This document shows positions 44,907 to 53,964 of a DNA stretch of 64,000 nt, piece by piece (position 1 is the stretch's first letter; every line of letters starts with the position of its first letter). The notes under the pieces were generated by a model. The model was not told the origin of the DNA. It did no database searches and saw only the letters and a program-made list of their open reading frames with translations. The stretch lies in NCBI GenBank assembly GCA_030651815.1, contig JAUSBW010000169.1:1-64000 (forward strand). Direction: 5' to 3'. The DNA is from Methanoregula sp. (GTDB lineage: Archaea; Halobacteriota; Methanomicrobia; Methanomicrobiales; Methanospirillaceae). The translations under genes and the position numbers were made by a program.

Positions 44907-45051
44907 AGAGTTTTTCTTTTTTTGCAATTTTTATGGCTTCGCGGATAAGGTCACGCCCTTCTTTTGTTATTTTGGGGTTCTCCATGTATTTGTGAAACCT
45001 CTTGGCGTCATCTCCTTCCAGCACCAGCCCAATCTCAATTGGTTTTGCCAT
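44899..45051 (-). CDS. Small antitoxin-like protein
   Basis: A 50-residue protein, MAKPIEIGLVLEGDDAKRFH at the start and AIKIAKKEKLYV at the end, with a strong GAGGTGA six bases before the ATG. It overlaps the GNAT start, giving the size, order and coupling of an antitoxin-toxin pair with a GNAT enzyme as toxin. The DDAKRFHKYM block resembles small archaeal antitoxin-like helices; no ribbon-helix-helix is certain. The AT-rich region with inverted repeats at 45205-45274 lies upstream. Confidence 0.65.
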   Translation of the reverse strand: MAKPIEIGLVLEGDDAKRFHKYMENPKITKEGRDLIREAIKIAKKEKLYV

Positions 45052-45959
45052 CCCGTTCACCTCGGTTTTTATTAGTATTATATTTCTACAGAACTATTTG
45101 AATTATTGCGAAGGGTTACAACGGCGGATCATGTATTTACAGCAGAGTGGAAAAGGACCGGTCCAGGAGGACCCGGTTTTTTGGGGTTGGACGACGATAA
45201 TACATCTAATCCTGAATTAGACGGGTGACCAAATTATTAGACTCAAGTCTAATGTTATTGGACGTAAGTCTAATCAGCCATCCACATTTGCGGTCTGATC
45301 AGGTCGATAAGTCCATCGCTCAGAAAGTTATGTGCAAAGTTATGTGTGCGCACATAATCATTTTAAAAAAACCGGGCACGCGAAAAAAATAAAAAAATTC
45401 CCGGGCCGGTTCCGCATCCCATCCTTCAATGCCCGCCGCTCTCGTACCGGTTCCTGCCGCTCCACCCACGGATAATCCCCCAAACCCCCCTTTCGCCAGA
45501 CGGTCCGGGGGGTCATGAAAAAAGGGGGTCGGAAACCTTAAAAACCCCGTAAAACACCCGGTTTGTCAAACGGGGCATTTCTGAAAAACCCCGAAAAATG
45601 CCCGGATTCCATCGGGACTGGTATGTGGGAGAAAACTGCAAAAGGAGTTCATTTTAGCCTTTTCAGGATCTGGGTATGTTTTCGTTTTAAATCTTCCAGG
45701 GGTCGATAGGTAGCGGATCGGGAAAAAAGTGCCACCAAAGCGCAATGAGGTGCATCAGAACGCATTATATGCGCCTCAATTCGGGGTTATTTTGGTGATT
45801 GGGGCATTATACGTCGAGATAAATGGTGATTAACTGGGGGTTGCCGGGATATCCATGGGGAAGGGTATGTGGATGGGGTGGGATGGCTGGCGAAAAACAG
45901 TTTTACTACTCTGTACAGGAATTTTTCCGGAATATTTTTTAGTGCGTGTGGGTTTTTTT
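45052..45959. other. Long region without a credible gene
   Basis: About 900 bases. The left third is AT-rich and holds iterated inverted repeats (listed separately) and a near-palindrome TTATGTGTGCGCACATAA near 45341-45358. From about 45390 on it is rich in runs of C and G with repeated CCCGG/AACCCC pieces (for example 45525-45605), and no frame on either strand shows family likeness or a start signal. It may be decayed coding DNA or a structured non-coding region. Confidence 0.5.
45205..45274. promoter_or_regulatory. Cluster of three related inverted repeats
   Basis: TCTAATCCTGAATTAGA (45205 on), ATTAGACTCAAGTCTAAT (45236-45253) and ATTGGACGTAAGTCTAAT (45257-45274) share the half-site ATTAGACT. 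The middle one is a perfect palindrome around CA. The cluster lies 150-220 bases upstream of the antitoxin-GNAT operon start, and looks like a multi-site operator. Confidence 0.55.
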
Positions 45960-47165
45960 TTAAAATAGCGTATCCTGCCGGGTCGGTTTTTTTATGTGCA
46001 GGACCTCGCATGCTGCATCGGCAACACGTTCCTGCTGACCGGAAAGTGTATATACCCCGAGACGCCACTGATCGCGCCGGGTGGCATTGAGCGTCCGTAC
46101 ACGCGGAGAGAACTCTTCGAAATCCACAATTGCATTGCGGTTCTTCACCCGGACACCAAGCGACATCTCGCTCGGGATCGAGGGAATGTCAACCAGCACC
46201 TCGTGCGGCAGGATACCTGCCAGCTCAGCAATCCGGTTGGCAAATGCCCGGCATTTTTCAATTGGTGCACCGTCTTCGAATCCAACCACATTGACCTGAT
46301 CGCTCCCGGCAGAGAGTACCCGTTTGTAAAGCCTGCGCTCGTACAACCGGGCTGCAAGTGCCCGGACCACGGGTTTTTCTGAAGTCTGCAACGCATGCAT
46401 GCACCCCGGATCATCCATAATCAGGATTTTTTGTGCCGTGGCATCCGGTGCATCCCCGAGGTGCTCAAGAACAGCCAGCTGGAACATACTCTCCCCGATA
46501 CGGCTCACATGATGGTAATACACGGAAGGGCGCATGAGCGTGCGGGCGATGAGCAGTGATTCGGCCGCGTTCACCCCGTTCTCATCAAGCACCATCCCCT
46601 CGGGCGTCTTGATCAGGTGCCGTATAAGTCGCTGGGCATCCACTGTGCCATACGGGGCACCTGTGTAATACGCATCCCGTAGCAGGTAATCCATCCGGTC
46701 CACATCGAGATCCCCATGGATAATACCGGATAACGGGTGTTTTCCTTTCACTACCGAGCAGAGCTCATCGGGGTCAATGTCTGAGGCACGGAGCAGATCT
46801 CCCGCATGATCCTTAACAATCAGTTCAATATCATCGTGGGTGCGGTGCAGGAACTTTTTCATGAGCGGTTCGCTTGCATGGGAGAACGGGCCATGACCAA
46901 TGTCATGTAGAAGCGCGGCGGCGATCACCAGCCTGCGCTCATCATCCGATAATCCAAACCGCCGACACGCGACATCCGCAAGGAACATGGTACCCAGCGA
47001 GTGCTCGAACCGCGTGTGATTGGCACCCGGGTATACAAGGTAAGAAAACCCGAGCTGCTTGATGTAGCGGAGGCGTTGCAGGGCCGGGGAATCGAGCAGG
47101 GCAAGGGCAAACTCCTCCACTTCAACATAGCCATGGACCGGGTCCTTGATTATTTTCATACTCAC
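45960..47165 (-). CDS. HD-domain phosphohydrolase (SAMHD1/dGTPase-like)
   Basis: A 401-residue protein of the dNTPase-like HD superfamily. The metal-binding residues are seen in [12 protein letters not shown] near residue 55, [16 protein letters not shown] near 88-103 and [20 protein letters not shown] near 150-170, the order being typical. It probably hydrolyses nucleoside triphosphates or a related phosphoester. The C-terminal third ([19 protein letters not shown]) is an accessory domain. It is divergent from cofD with 38 bases between the start codons, so the promoters overlap. Confidence 0.9.
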   Translation of the reverse strand: MSMKIIKDPVHGYVEVEEFALALLDSPALQRLRYIKQLGFSYLVYPGANHTRFEHSLGTMFLADVACRRFGLSDDERRLVIAAALLHDIGHGPFSHASEPLMKKFLHRTHDDIELIVKDHAGDLLRASDIDPDELCSVVKGKHPLSGIIHGDLDVDRMDYLLRDAYYTGAPYGTVDAQRLIRHLIKTPEGMVLDENGVNAAESLLIARTLMRPSVYYHHVSRIGESMFQLAVLEHLGDAPDATAQKILIMDDPGCMHALQTSEKPVVRALAARLYERRLYKRVLSAGSDQVNVVGFEDGAPIEKCRAFANRIAELAGILPHEVLVDIPSIPSEMSLGVRVKNRNAIVDFEEFSPRVRTLNATRRDQWRLGVYTLSGQQERVADAACEVLHIKKPTRQDTLF

Positions 47166-47203
47166 TAAAGAATCTTCATATACATCGCATAAAAGTATTA
47201 GTA

Positions 47204-48106
47204 ATGATTACTTTCCTTTCGGGCGGGACCGGCACCCCGAAACTCCTGCGGGGCATGCAGAAAGTCATGGATCGGCACGAGATCTCTGTTATCGTCAACA
47301 CAGCTGAAGACATCTGGATCTCAGGAAACCACATCTCACCGGATGTTGACACGGTCATGTACCTGTTTGCCGGCATCCTCAACACGGATACGTGGTGGGG
47401 GGTCAGAAACGATACGTTCACCACCCATGACGAGATTACCCGGCTGGGCATCGATGAGTTCATCGCGATCGGTGACAGGGACAGGGCAGTGCACATTGCC
47501 CGGGGCGAGATGATGCGAAACGGGATGCGCCTGACCAATGCAACAAAAATTCTCTGCGACCGCTTCGGCGTCCGGGAAAATGTGCTTCCTATGACCGACA
47601 CCGAAGTGACGACTCAGGTCCGGACAGAGATCGGTCTCATTCATTTCCAGGAGTACTGGATCCGGGCCAAAGGAAAGATCGAGATCCAGAAGGTCGTGCG
47701 GAATTTCAATGAGCCTCCGATTGCAACCGAAGAGGGGCTGGCAGCAATCGAAGCAAGCGATGCGGTGGTGATCGGCCCTTCAAATCCTATAACAAGCATC
47801 CTGCCGATTCTCTCATGTGACGGGATAAAAGACGCACTTAAGGATAAATTCGTGATCGCGGTAAGCCCGTTTATTGGAGAGGAACCGATCAGCGGTCCTG
47901 CGGGCGCCCTCATGCGGGCTGAGGGATTCGAACCGAGCTCGATCGGCACGTTCAACTGTTATGGCGGGCTGACCGATCTCTTCGTGCAGGATATCCGTGA
48001 TCCGGTCGAAGTGAGCCATTCCGTCAGGTTCGATACCCTGATGACCGATGAGGAGAAAAGCGTGGCACTGGCACGCGAGATAATCGAGCTTATAAAAAAG
48101 CATTGA
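47204..48106 (+). CDS. cofD: 2-phospho-L-lactate transferase (F420 biosynthesis)
   Basis: A 300-residue CofD with the family start [20 protein letters not shown] and the blocks [20 protein letters not shown] and [13 protein letters not shown]. It joins the phospholactyl group to 7,8-didemethyl-8-hydroxy-5-deazariboflavin, making F420-0; F420 is the hydride carrier of methanogenesis. ATG 47204 lies 38 bases from the HD gene start on the other strand, with an AT-rich stretch CATAAAAGTATTAGT between. Full length and all conserved blocks intact. Confidence 0.96.
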   Translation: MITFLSGGTGTPKLLRGMQKVMDRHEISVIVNTAEDIWISGNHISPDVDTVMYLFAGILNTDTWWGVRNDTFTTHDEITRLGIDEFIAIGDRDRAVHIARGEMMRNGMRLTNATKILCDRFGVRENVLPMTDTEVTTQVRTEIGLIHFQEYWIRAKGKIEIQKVVRNFNEPPIATEEGLAAIEASDAVVIGPSNPITSILPILSCDGIKDALKDKFVIAVSPFIGEEPISGPAGALMRAEGFEPSSIGTFNCYGGLTDLFVQDIRDPVEVSHSVRFDTLMTDEEKSVALAREIIELIKKH

Positions 48107-48200
48107 TGGCCGCATTTTGCTGCTATACTTCCAGATTTCCCTTTTTTCACCAGCCAACCCTTAAAGGTACGGTACTCCGGAGTGGATCTTTGCATTTTTA

Positions 48201-48620
48201 ATGATCTGCTTAATTTTATTATCCGGGTGTAGTGCTCCATCACCGGCAACCACACACACATCAACAACGTCTAGCCCCTCACAATCACTTTCCCCGGCAT
48301 ATCCCAGCACAACGCTCACTCTTAAACAGACCGTCGCACCGATAAACCCCTCCGGTACAGCCGTCACTCTTTCACAGACCACAACAAAATTACAAATACC
48401 GGTTTCAGCGTGGCTTTTTTTCTGCTCCGTTTTTCACCGTCTCCCTGCTTTATCGGGTTCAGGACCCGCAAGGGGTCCAGCCCCTATTGTTTATTGTTGG
48501 GGAACGACGGCAACGGGATCGCCCGTAGCCTATTCAGTCACGCACCTTTCGAAGTGTGGATCGCCACACATCGACGGCGCTGTTAATCGTACAGGTGAAT
48601 GTAACATAGTTTTTTTATAA
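48201..48620 (+). CDS. Lipoprotein start with scrambled remainder
   Basis: The first 60 residues look real: a short signal (MICLILLSGCS) with lipobox LSGC and a Ser/Thr-rich linker, like other surface proteins of this region. The rest (after about residue 70: FFCSVFHRLPALSGSGPARG) is not protein-like. It may be a lipoprotein gene that lost its domain through a frameshift or fusion. Confidence 0.4.
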   Translation: MICLILLSGCSAPSPATTHTSTTSSPSQSLSPAYPSTTLTLKQTVAPINPSGTAVTLSQTTTKLQIPVSAWLFFCSVFHRLPALSGSGPARGPAPIVYCWGTTATGSPVAYSVTHLSKCGSPHIDGAVNRTGECNIVFL

Positions 48621-48738
48621 TTTTCGGGAATTAATCAAATTTTTAGTTTGTTTACCAATATGTATCAATTCAAAAACTTTATCGTGCTCTGTTCCCAAAA
48701 ACATCATAAAAATAAAAAATATTTCTGGATCGGTTCTC

Positions 48739-50490
48739 ATGCAGAGTTTTGTTAATGTAAGGTCAATGTCCCGTATTTGCGCTATTGTTGTGTTATTGAT
48801 TCTTGTTGTCGCAGTGCCAGCATCGGCAATAACACCCCTAACAATAGACTCAGTAACTCCTTCGACGACAAGCATTGTGAATGGAGGAACTGTCATCATC
48901 ACTATTGCCGGTACTTGTGGAGCGCAAATAACTCAAGCCTCCTTTACCATGTGGACTCCTCAAAACGTAGGTCCAGGAACCACTCTTCAAACAACAACAA
49001 ATGGGAATCAGTGGACGGGTCAAGCGGAGTATACATTTTCTCCTAATGCACCATCCGGACAATACAAAATCGGGAGAATAAATGTTCAGGATGCGGCTGG
49101 AAATTACGTTTCAAAAGATTTTATTCCTGAAGTCATTATTAACGTTCAAAATTCTGTTTCCGCTCAACCCCCAACAATAGACTCAGTAACTCCTTCGACG
49201 ACGAGCATTGTGAATGGAGGAACTGTCATCATCACTATTGCCGGTACTTGTGGAGCGCAAATAACTCAAGCCTCCTTTACCATGTGGACTCCTCAAAACG
49301 TAGGACCAGGAACCACTCTTCAAACAACAACAAATGGGAATCGGTGGACCGGTCAGGCATCCTATACTTTCGCTCCAGATGCTCCATCCGGGCAATACAA
49401 AATTGGGAGAATAAACGTTCAGGATGCGGCTGGAAATTACGTTTCAAAAGATTTTATCCCACAGGTCATTATTAATGTTCAAAATTCTGTTCCTGCTCAA
49501 CCCCCAACAATAGACACCGTAACCCCTTCAACGACAAGCGTTGTGAATGGAGGGAATGTCATCATCACTATTGCCGGTACTTGTGGAGCACAAATAACTC
49601 AAGCCTCCTTTACCATGTGGACTCCTCAAAACGTAGGTCCAGGAACCACTCTTCAAACAACAACAAATGGGAATCGGTGGACGGGTCAAGCGGAGTATAC
49701 ATTTTCTCCCAATGCGCCATCCGGACAATACAAAATCGGGAGAATAAATGTTCAGGATGCGGCTGGAAATTACGTTTCAAAAGATTTTATCCCACAGGTC
49801 GTTATTAATGTTCAAAATTCCGGTCAATCCACTCCAACGAGCACCGCAACTCAAACCGCTTCACCAACTACTATCCCATTTACAACCCCTTACCCAACGC
49901 AGACAGCCTCGACCCAGATCGCCACGATCTATATCCGGAACAACGTGTTCGTGCCTCAAGAACTCACCGTACCGCCGGGAACCGGAATCACGTGGATCAA
50001 TAATGATGCAACCATCCATGCGATCAAGACGACGGGCACTCACGCCGGCATGTTCCGTTCTGGCGATTTAGTGAAAGGTTCCCAGTTTGGCTTCACCTTC
50101 GGTGATGAGGGCACGTTTGAAATTATAGACACTTACTCAAATGCAATTTGTGTGATCATTGTCAAGAAAGGCGCGTTGTTGATAGGTAATCCCACAGTTC
50201 AAACTAGCGCAATAACGACAGTCCCAACATCATTGCCTACATCATTACAAACAACCGAACCAACCTCCAGTCCTACGGCAGCATCAACCACCGTTCAGAC
50301 TACTGCAATAACAACAGCACCCCCAACAGGACAAACTACTATTCTTACGATAGCACCAACCCCCAATTATGATGCAAAGATAGCAGCTCTCGAAAGTCAA
50401 CTTGCAGTACAAAACCAGAAAATAGAGGAACAGGGGAATATTTTGGATAAGATTACCAGCTTTTTAAGAAATATTTTTGGCTGGAAATAA
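48739..50490 (+). CDS. Surface protein with three near-identical repeats and cupredoxin-like domain
   Basis: A 583-residue exported protein. A signal peptide (residues about 1-30, ICAIVVLLILVVAVPASA) is followed by three 111-residue beta-rich repeats (ITIAGTCGAQITQASFTMWT in each, residues about 34-366), a Thr-rich linker, and a cupredoxin-like domain at about 392-475 (TIYIRNNVFVPQELTVPPGT, ITWINNDATIHAI). Another long Thr/Pro linker and a short coiled coil (IAALESQLAVQNQKIEEQ) end in FLRNIFGWK. The copper site of blue copper proteins is not complete: the first His is kept but the usual CxxHxxM loop reads DTYSNAICVIIV. There is an AT-rich box about 20 bases before the ATG. Confidence 0.85.
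   Translation: MQSFVNVRSMSRICAIVVLLILVVAVPASAITPLTIDSVTPSTTSIVNGGTVIITIAGTCGAQITQASFTMWTPQNVGPGTTLQTTTNGNQWTGQAEYTFSPNAPSGQYKIGRINVQDAAGNYVSKDFIPEVIINVQNSVSAQPPTIDSVTPSTTSIVNGGTVIITIAGTCGAQITQASFTMWTPQNVGPGTTLQTTTNGNRWTGQASYTFAPDAPSGQYKIGRINVQDAAGNYVSKDFIPQVIINVQNSVPAQPPTIDTVTPSTTSVVNGGNVIITIAGTCGAQITQASFTMWTPQNVGPGTTLQTTTNGNRWTGQAEYTFSPNAPSGQYKIGRINVQDAAGNYVSKDFIPQVVINVQNSGQSTPTSTATQTASPTTIPFTTPYPTQTASTQIATIYIRNNVFVPQELTVPPGTGITWINNDATIHAIKTTGTHAGMFRSGDLVKGSQFGFTFGDEGTFEIIDTYSNAICVIIVKKGALLIGNPTVQTSAITTVPTSLPTSLQTTEPTSSPTAASTTVQTTAITTAPPTGQTTILTIAPTPNYDAKIAALESQLAVQNQKIEEQGNILDKITSFLRNIFGWK
48838..49836 (+). repeat. Three tandem 333-bp units
   Basis: Units start at 48838, 49171 and 49504, each with CAACAATAGAC or CTAACAATAGAC. 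Long stretches are identical base for base, including silent positions, while a few blocks differ (for example GGCATCCTATACTTTCGC in unit 2 only). This indicates recent expansion or gene conversion. Confidence 0.95.
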
Positions 50491-50621
50491 TTTTTTAATA
50501 AATTTTGGATTTAGCGTCGATGCTGCCAACGGAAACGCAATGGTGGATCTACTGTCAACGAGGGATAGACTACATCAGTATCCGAGAATGGAATTACGCC
50601 GAATTTTATTCACTCGTAATC

Positions 50622-50798
50622 TTACTTTTTTGATCGCCGTTCTCTATACTTTTCACGATGACAAATACGACACCTGCAATGTCTATAACCTTGTTTTTCT
50701 CCGTGGGTGGGATCGGTTGGAAAATCGATTAGGGGTTTCCAAATGTGACATGTCGAACAGACTTTTCCCACAACACCGTCTTTGATGACAATCGCCAT
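50622..50798 (-). CDS. Small zinc-finger protein
   Basis: A 58-residue protein on the minus strand, MAIVIKDGVVGKVCSTCHIW then KPLIDFPTDPTHGEKQGYRH, CRCRICHREKYRERRSKK. It has CSTC at 14-17 and HCRCRIC at 40-46, fitting a treble-clef or endonuclease-VII-like zinc site (CxxC...C.C..C) with a basic end. Such proteins are common in phages and mobile elements and in archaea. A plus-strand frame over the same bases (50477-50785) has no such features. The ATG is preceded by AATAAAAT on this strand. Confidence 0.6.
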   Translation of the reverse strand: MAIVIKDGVVGKVCSTCHIWKPLIDFPTDPTHGEKQGYRHCRCRICHREKYRERRSKK

Positions 50799-50839
50799 AT
50801 TTTATTAGATTTCGTTCTTGTACTTAAAGTCCGTGGTCT

Positions 50840-50875
50840 GCACCTAAAGTCGGGTCAAAGGGGAACTTTGGGTGC
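50840..50875. promoter_or_regulatory. Inverted repeat in divergent promoter region
   Basis: GCACCTAAAGT (50840-50850) is mirrored by ACTTTGGGTGC (50865-50875) with one G.T-type mismatch. A related ACTTAAAGTCC precedes it at 50822. It lies between the starts of the zinc-finger gene (minus) and the PEGA lipoprotein (plus), a likely operator or hairpin. Confidence 0.4.
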
Positions 50876-50933
50876 AAAGCTCCGGAGTGGCAAACCTATT
50901 TAACGCTGCGGAATAACGGTTATCGTGAGAGGC

Positions 50934-51866
50934 ATGAAGGAAACAATGAGCTGGAAGAGCGGCATAATCATAGTAATTGTTTTTGTATTATTATCCGGGT
51001 GTGTATCAGGTCCAGGTTCACAAAAAGGCACCCTCAATCTTACATCGTTGCCTTCCGGCTCTGAGATCTATCTAGACAACCAGTTCCATGGCACTACCCC
51101 GGTCACCATTCCGGAGGTTATTGCAGGGTCCCACACGCTTGAATATCGTCACTCAGGATATAAGAGCTGGTCAACTACAATCACGGTCACGCCGGGTTCA
51201 TCCAACTATTATGCAGCATTAGCTCCTCAGACCAATGTGCAGCTTCCAGAGGATATCGGTCAAACAATAACGGGAGCGCCAACACCGGCACAGGTGGCAG
51301 TAACGATCGAGGCCGGTAAAAAGACGATGATCATCAGGGACTCGAACCGTTTTTCCGGAACCGCATCCGGAACAAACAGTGTATTATTGACACTCTACGG
51401 ACCGGGAAAATATTTAAACGGGGTATCTCTGGTTCAACAAAACGTCAATGAACTCGGTAACTGGAATTATTTGTGGAATCCGGGTTCTTCTGTAGAGTCG
51501 GGTTTATACACAATGATCGTATCTGACCCATGGAAAATCACATCAGAAAGAACTGAATTTACCGTGATTGGCGGGGGAGTGGTCTCCATTTCTCCGAGTA
51601 CTTATTCGGCTGCTACAGGAACTTCTGTAACTTTTTCCGGCCAGTGCACTACCGGCGCCCAGAATGTATTACTGGCATTATACGGCCCCGGGCTATATAC
51701 CAACGGGAAGGAACTGGGCCCCTTCTCTGTTACGGCAGATAAAACATGGAGTTATAAGGTAACCCTCGATTCTACCATGCCAACAGGTGACTATACCATG
51801 TATGTGTATGATGTCCCAAAAACCAGCTCAGATAATACCCGGTTCACGGTCGGTTATTCGTCATAA
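50934..51866 (+). CDS. PEGA-domain lipoprotein
   Basis: A lipoprotein of about 310 residues. The signal (WKSGIIIVIVFVLLSGC) ends in a lipobox LSGC. Residues about 35-100 are a PEGA domain (LTSLPSGSEIYLDNQFHGTT, SHTLEYRHSGYKSWS). Two similar Ig-like domains follow, each with the phrase LYGPG(K/L)Y.NG (residues about 140-215 and 230-310). These are surface-layer-type proteins of methanogens. TATTTAA at about 50898 fits a TATA box. The start may be GTG 50925, ATG 50934 or ATG 50946, the last with AAGGA five bases before. Confidence 0.85.
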   Translation: MKETMSWKSGIIIVIVFVLLSGCVSGPGSQKGTLNLTSLPSGSEIYLDNQFHGTTPVTIPEVIAGSHTLEYRHSGYKSWSTTITVTPGSSNYYAALAPQTNVQLPEDIGQTITGAPTPAQVAVTIEAGKKTMIIRDSNRFSGTASGTNSVLLTLYGPGKYLNGVSLVQQNVNELGNWNYLWNPGSSVESGLYTMIVSDPWKITSERTEFTVIGGGVVSISPSTYSAATGTSVTFSGQCTTGAQNVLLALYGPGLYTNGKELGPFSVTADKTWSYKVTLDSTMPTGDYTMYVYDVPKTSSDNTRFTVGYSS

Positions 51867-52097
51867 TCGCATTTTTTTAACAACCACGCATTCCCGCCTC
51901 TTTTTCGGGTTTTTATGATTTGGCAGAAGCCCAAACAACTAAAGGGGGATATCGGAATCCCAATGCCGGGGGGGGTGGAATTTGCCCAAATCAGATTTTT
52001 TTTCTAAAAAGAAATGCGAGTGCAGCATCATTCGACCGATTGTTTATCCGATACCTATTTAGAGGATTTTATACTAATATTCGTTCGGAGAGATCAC

Positions 52098-53288
52098 ATG
52101 GGCATTACAAAGAAATTCCTCAATTTATTCAAATCCGGAAAGAGTGAGGAGGAAGAGCAGGCGCGTCGCCTTGCACAAAAGGAGCGCTACGATAATTTCC
52201 TTAAAGCCCTTACCGAAGGGGATCTCGACACCAGATGGAACGCTGTTCGATCAGTCGGGGATCTCGGTGAGCCATTCATCGAGCCACTCATCCGCGGTCT
52301 GAAAGACGAGTACTGGATCATCAGGCGCGGATCGGCAGACACGCTCGGCAAGATCGGAGCTCCGGCTGTATCACCCCTGATCGGTGCGCTGGATGATTCG
52401 TCTGACGATGTGCGCCAGGAGACCATCCGGGCACTCCAGCTTATCGGAGAATCATCTGTTGGTCCCCTGATCCAGGCAGTACAGCACAGCCAACCGCTCA
52501 TCCGTCGCGGGGCAGTGCAGGCACTGGGCATCATGGGTGAGACACGGGCTGTCGGCCATATCATCGAATCGTTAAAAGATGCAGATCCGTGGGTCAGGCA
52601 CGAGAGTGCAGTTGCACTCGGCCGTATCGGTGATCCCCGTGCAGTCGCACCGTTGATCGAATGCCTCAACGATGCACGGGAGCATGTCCGCATGGCAGCG
52701 ATGGCGACACTATGTTCGCTGGGTGAGCCTGCCATTGAACCACTCATACGAGCGCTCATTGATCCCAATGATGATGTCCAGCGCAGGGCGGCACTCGCGC
52801 TTGTCACAATTGGGGAGCCCTCAGTTGAGCCATTGATAAAAGCACTCGGGGACCAGAATCCCGGCATCCGCAAAGGTGCAGTTGAAGTGCTCGGCCAGAT
52901 CGGCAACACCCGTGCGATCTCCCCGATCATTACGGCTCTCGATGATCCGGTCCGGCCGGTTCGCATCGAAGTTGTCAAATCCCTTGCCGCTCTCGGCGTA
53001 CCCGCAATTGCACCGCTTATGCAAGTCTTCCGCGAGGGCGACATCAGGATGAGGACAGGTGCTATGGAGGCCCTCTGGATGCTCGGCCAGCCGGCAACCA
53101 CCCCCCTCATCATGGTCTTAAAAGACGGCCAGAGCGATGTCCGCAGGCGTGCGGTGCTCCTTCTCGGTGAGATCGGCGACCAGAAGGCAGTAGATCACAT
53201 CACCGGCCTCCTCTCGGATGATAATGTGGCCGTGCGCCGTGAAGCCTTCGAAGCGCTCGAGATGATCAAGAAAAGAATGGCACAATAA
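52098..53288 (+). CDS. HEAT-repeat protein
   Basis: A protein of about 396 residues from ATG 52098 (MGITKKFLNLFKSGKSEEEE), with GGAGA eight bases upstream; the frame is open to 52014 but that part reads like a leader. After a short basic-acidic head it is made of twelve or so HEAT repeats of 31 residues, such as AVRSVGDLGEPFIEPLIRGL and ESAVALGRIGDPRAVAPLIE. It is a cytosolic scaffold. It is longer than the two HEAT proteins at 6109 and 6666 and not close enough to be a recent copy. Confidence 0.88.
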   Translation: MGITKKFLNLFKSGKSEEEEQARRLAQKERYDNFLKALTEGDLDTRWNAVRSVGDLGEPFIEPLIRGLKDEYWIIRRGSADTLGKIGAPAVSPLIGALDDSSDDVRQETIRALQLIGESSVGPLIQAVQHSQPLIRRGAVQALGIMGETRAVGHIIESLKDADPWVRHESAVALGRIGDPRAVAPLIECLNDAREHVRMAAMATLCSLGEPAIEPLIRALIDPNDDVQRRAALALVTIGEPSVEPLIKALGDQNPGIRKGAVEVLGQIGNTRAISPIITALDDPVRPVRIEVVKSLAALGVPAIAPLMQVFREGDIRMRTGAMEALWMLGQPATTPLIMVLKDGQSDVRRRAVLLLGEIGDQKAVDHITGLLSDDNVAVRREAFEALEMIKKRMAQ

Positions 53289-53482
53289 ATACCAGCCGTT
53301 CATCTTTTTTTATATGAAAACTGCTCTGCTTTTTTCAGGTGCCTGTAGGCTTGTGACCATCGGAATCATATGGCACTACAGGGCACCGGTATTTTTTAAA
53401 AATATGCAATCTGCGATGGCTTGATATGATAAGCCCGACAGAGCATGCAGATATGAGACGGAGTTGAGAGATTACGCGGCTT

Positions 53483-53911
53483 GTGGTGACCAGACGGAAT
53501 CGTGATACGGTACTGTCCGTGGCAAAAGGCGGTTCGGATCAGGATATGCCCAATGATTCCTACCGGGAGCGGTTGATCAAATATATTCCGGTAGTGACCA
53601 TCGCACTTTTCATTACCATATATGGGATCACGTATTACCTGTATGACACCGGGTCGTGGTATCCCGTAGTGGCACGCTGGATCCTGATCCCCGGGGTCCT
53701 TGGTACGGTGCTGTACCTCTGGAAAGTTGAGAATATTTCCGATGCTGTACAGCTGGGTATCTCTGCAATCGGTTTTCTCATCCGGGCGTGTGCACTTGGG
53801 GTGGTAACAGTTACATCCCTGCCGTTTTACAATGCCATTGTAGCCGGGCTGCTCCTTATCGCATATGTCTTTTTAGCACCCCTGATTGACGGAGTGCCTG
53901 AGGTCTGGTAA
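53483..53911 (+). CDS. Membrane protein of unknown function
   Basis: A 142-residue protein with four likely membrane helices: YIPVVTIALFITIYGITYYL, VARWILIPGVLGTVLYL, LGISAIGFLIRACALGVVTV and AIVAGLLLIAYVFLAPLID. The start is uncertain: GTG 53483 gives a polar head of about 35 residues, while ATG 53546 (MPNDSYRERLIKYIPV) is equally good. It lies 54 bases before the deaminase gene and may be co-transcribed with it. Confidence 0.7.
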   Translation: MVTRRNRDTVLSVAKGGSDQDMPNDSYRERLIKYIPVVTIALFITIYGITYYLYDTGSWYPVVARWILIPGVLGTVLYLWKVENISDAVQLGISAIGFLIRACALGVVTVTSLPFYNAIVAGLLLIAYVFLAPLIDGVPEVW

Positions 53912-53964
53912 CGGCACAATCAAAAAACCGGAAAAACCATGCAATCCGGGAGGAACGAACGGAT

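Noticed and set aside
45380-45660. Repeated CCCGG and AACCCC stretches considered as a CRISPR array or attachment site
   Set aside because: No regular repeat-spacer spacing and no nearby cas genes; only low-complexity runs.
50520-50633. Plus-strand frame of 37 codons (MLPTETQWWIYCQRG)
   Set aside because: Aromatic-rich and plausible as a fragment, but it has no ribosome site and overlaps the end of the zinc-finger gene.
50477-50785. Plus-strand frame of 102 codons after the repeat protein
   Set aside because: It overlaps the minus-strand zinc-finger gene, which has clear cysteine pairs; this frame shows none.
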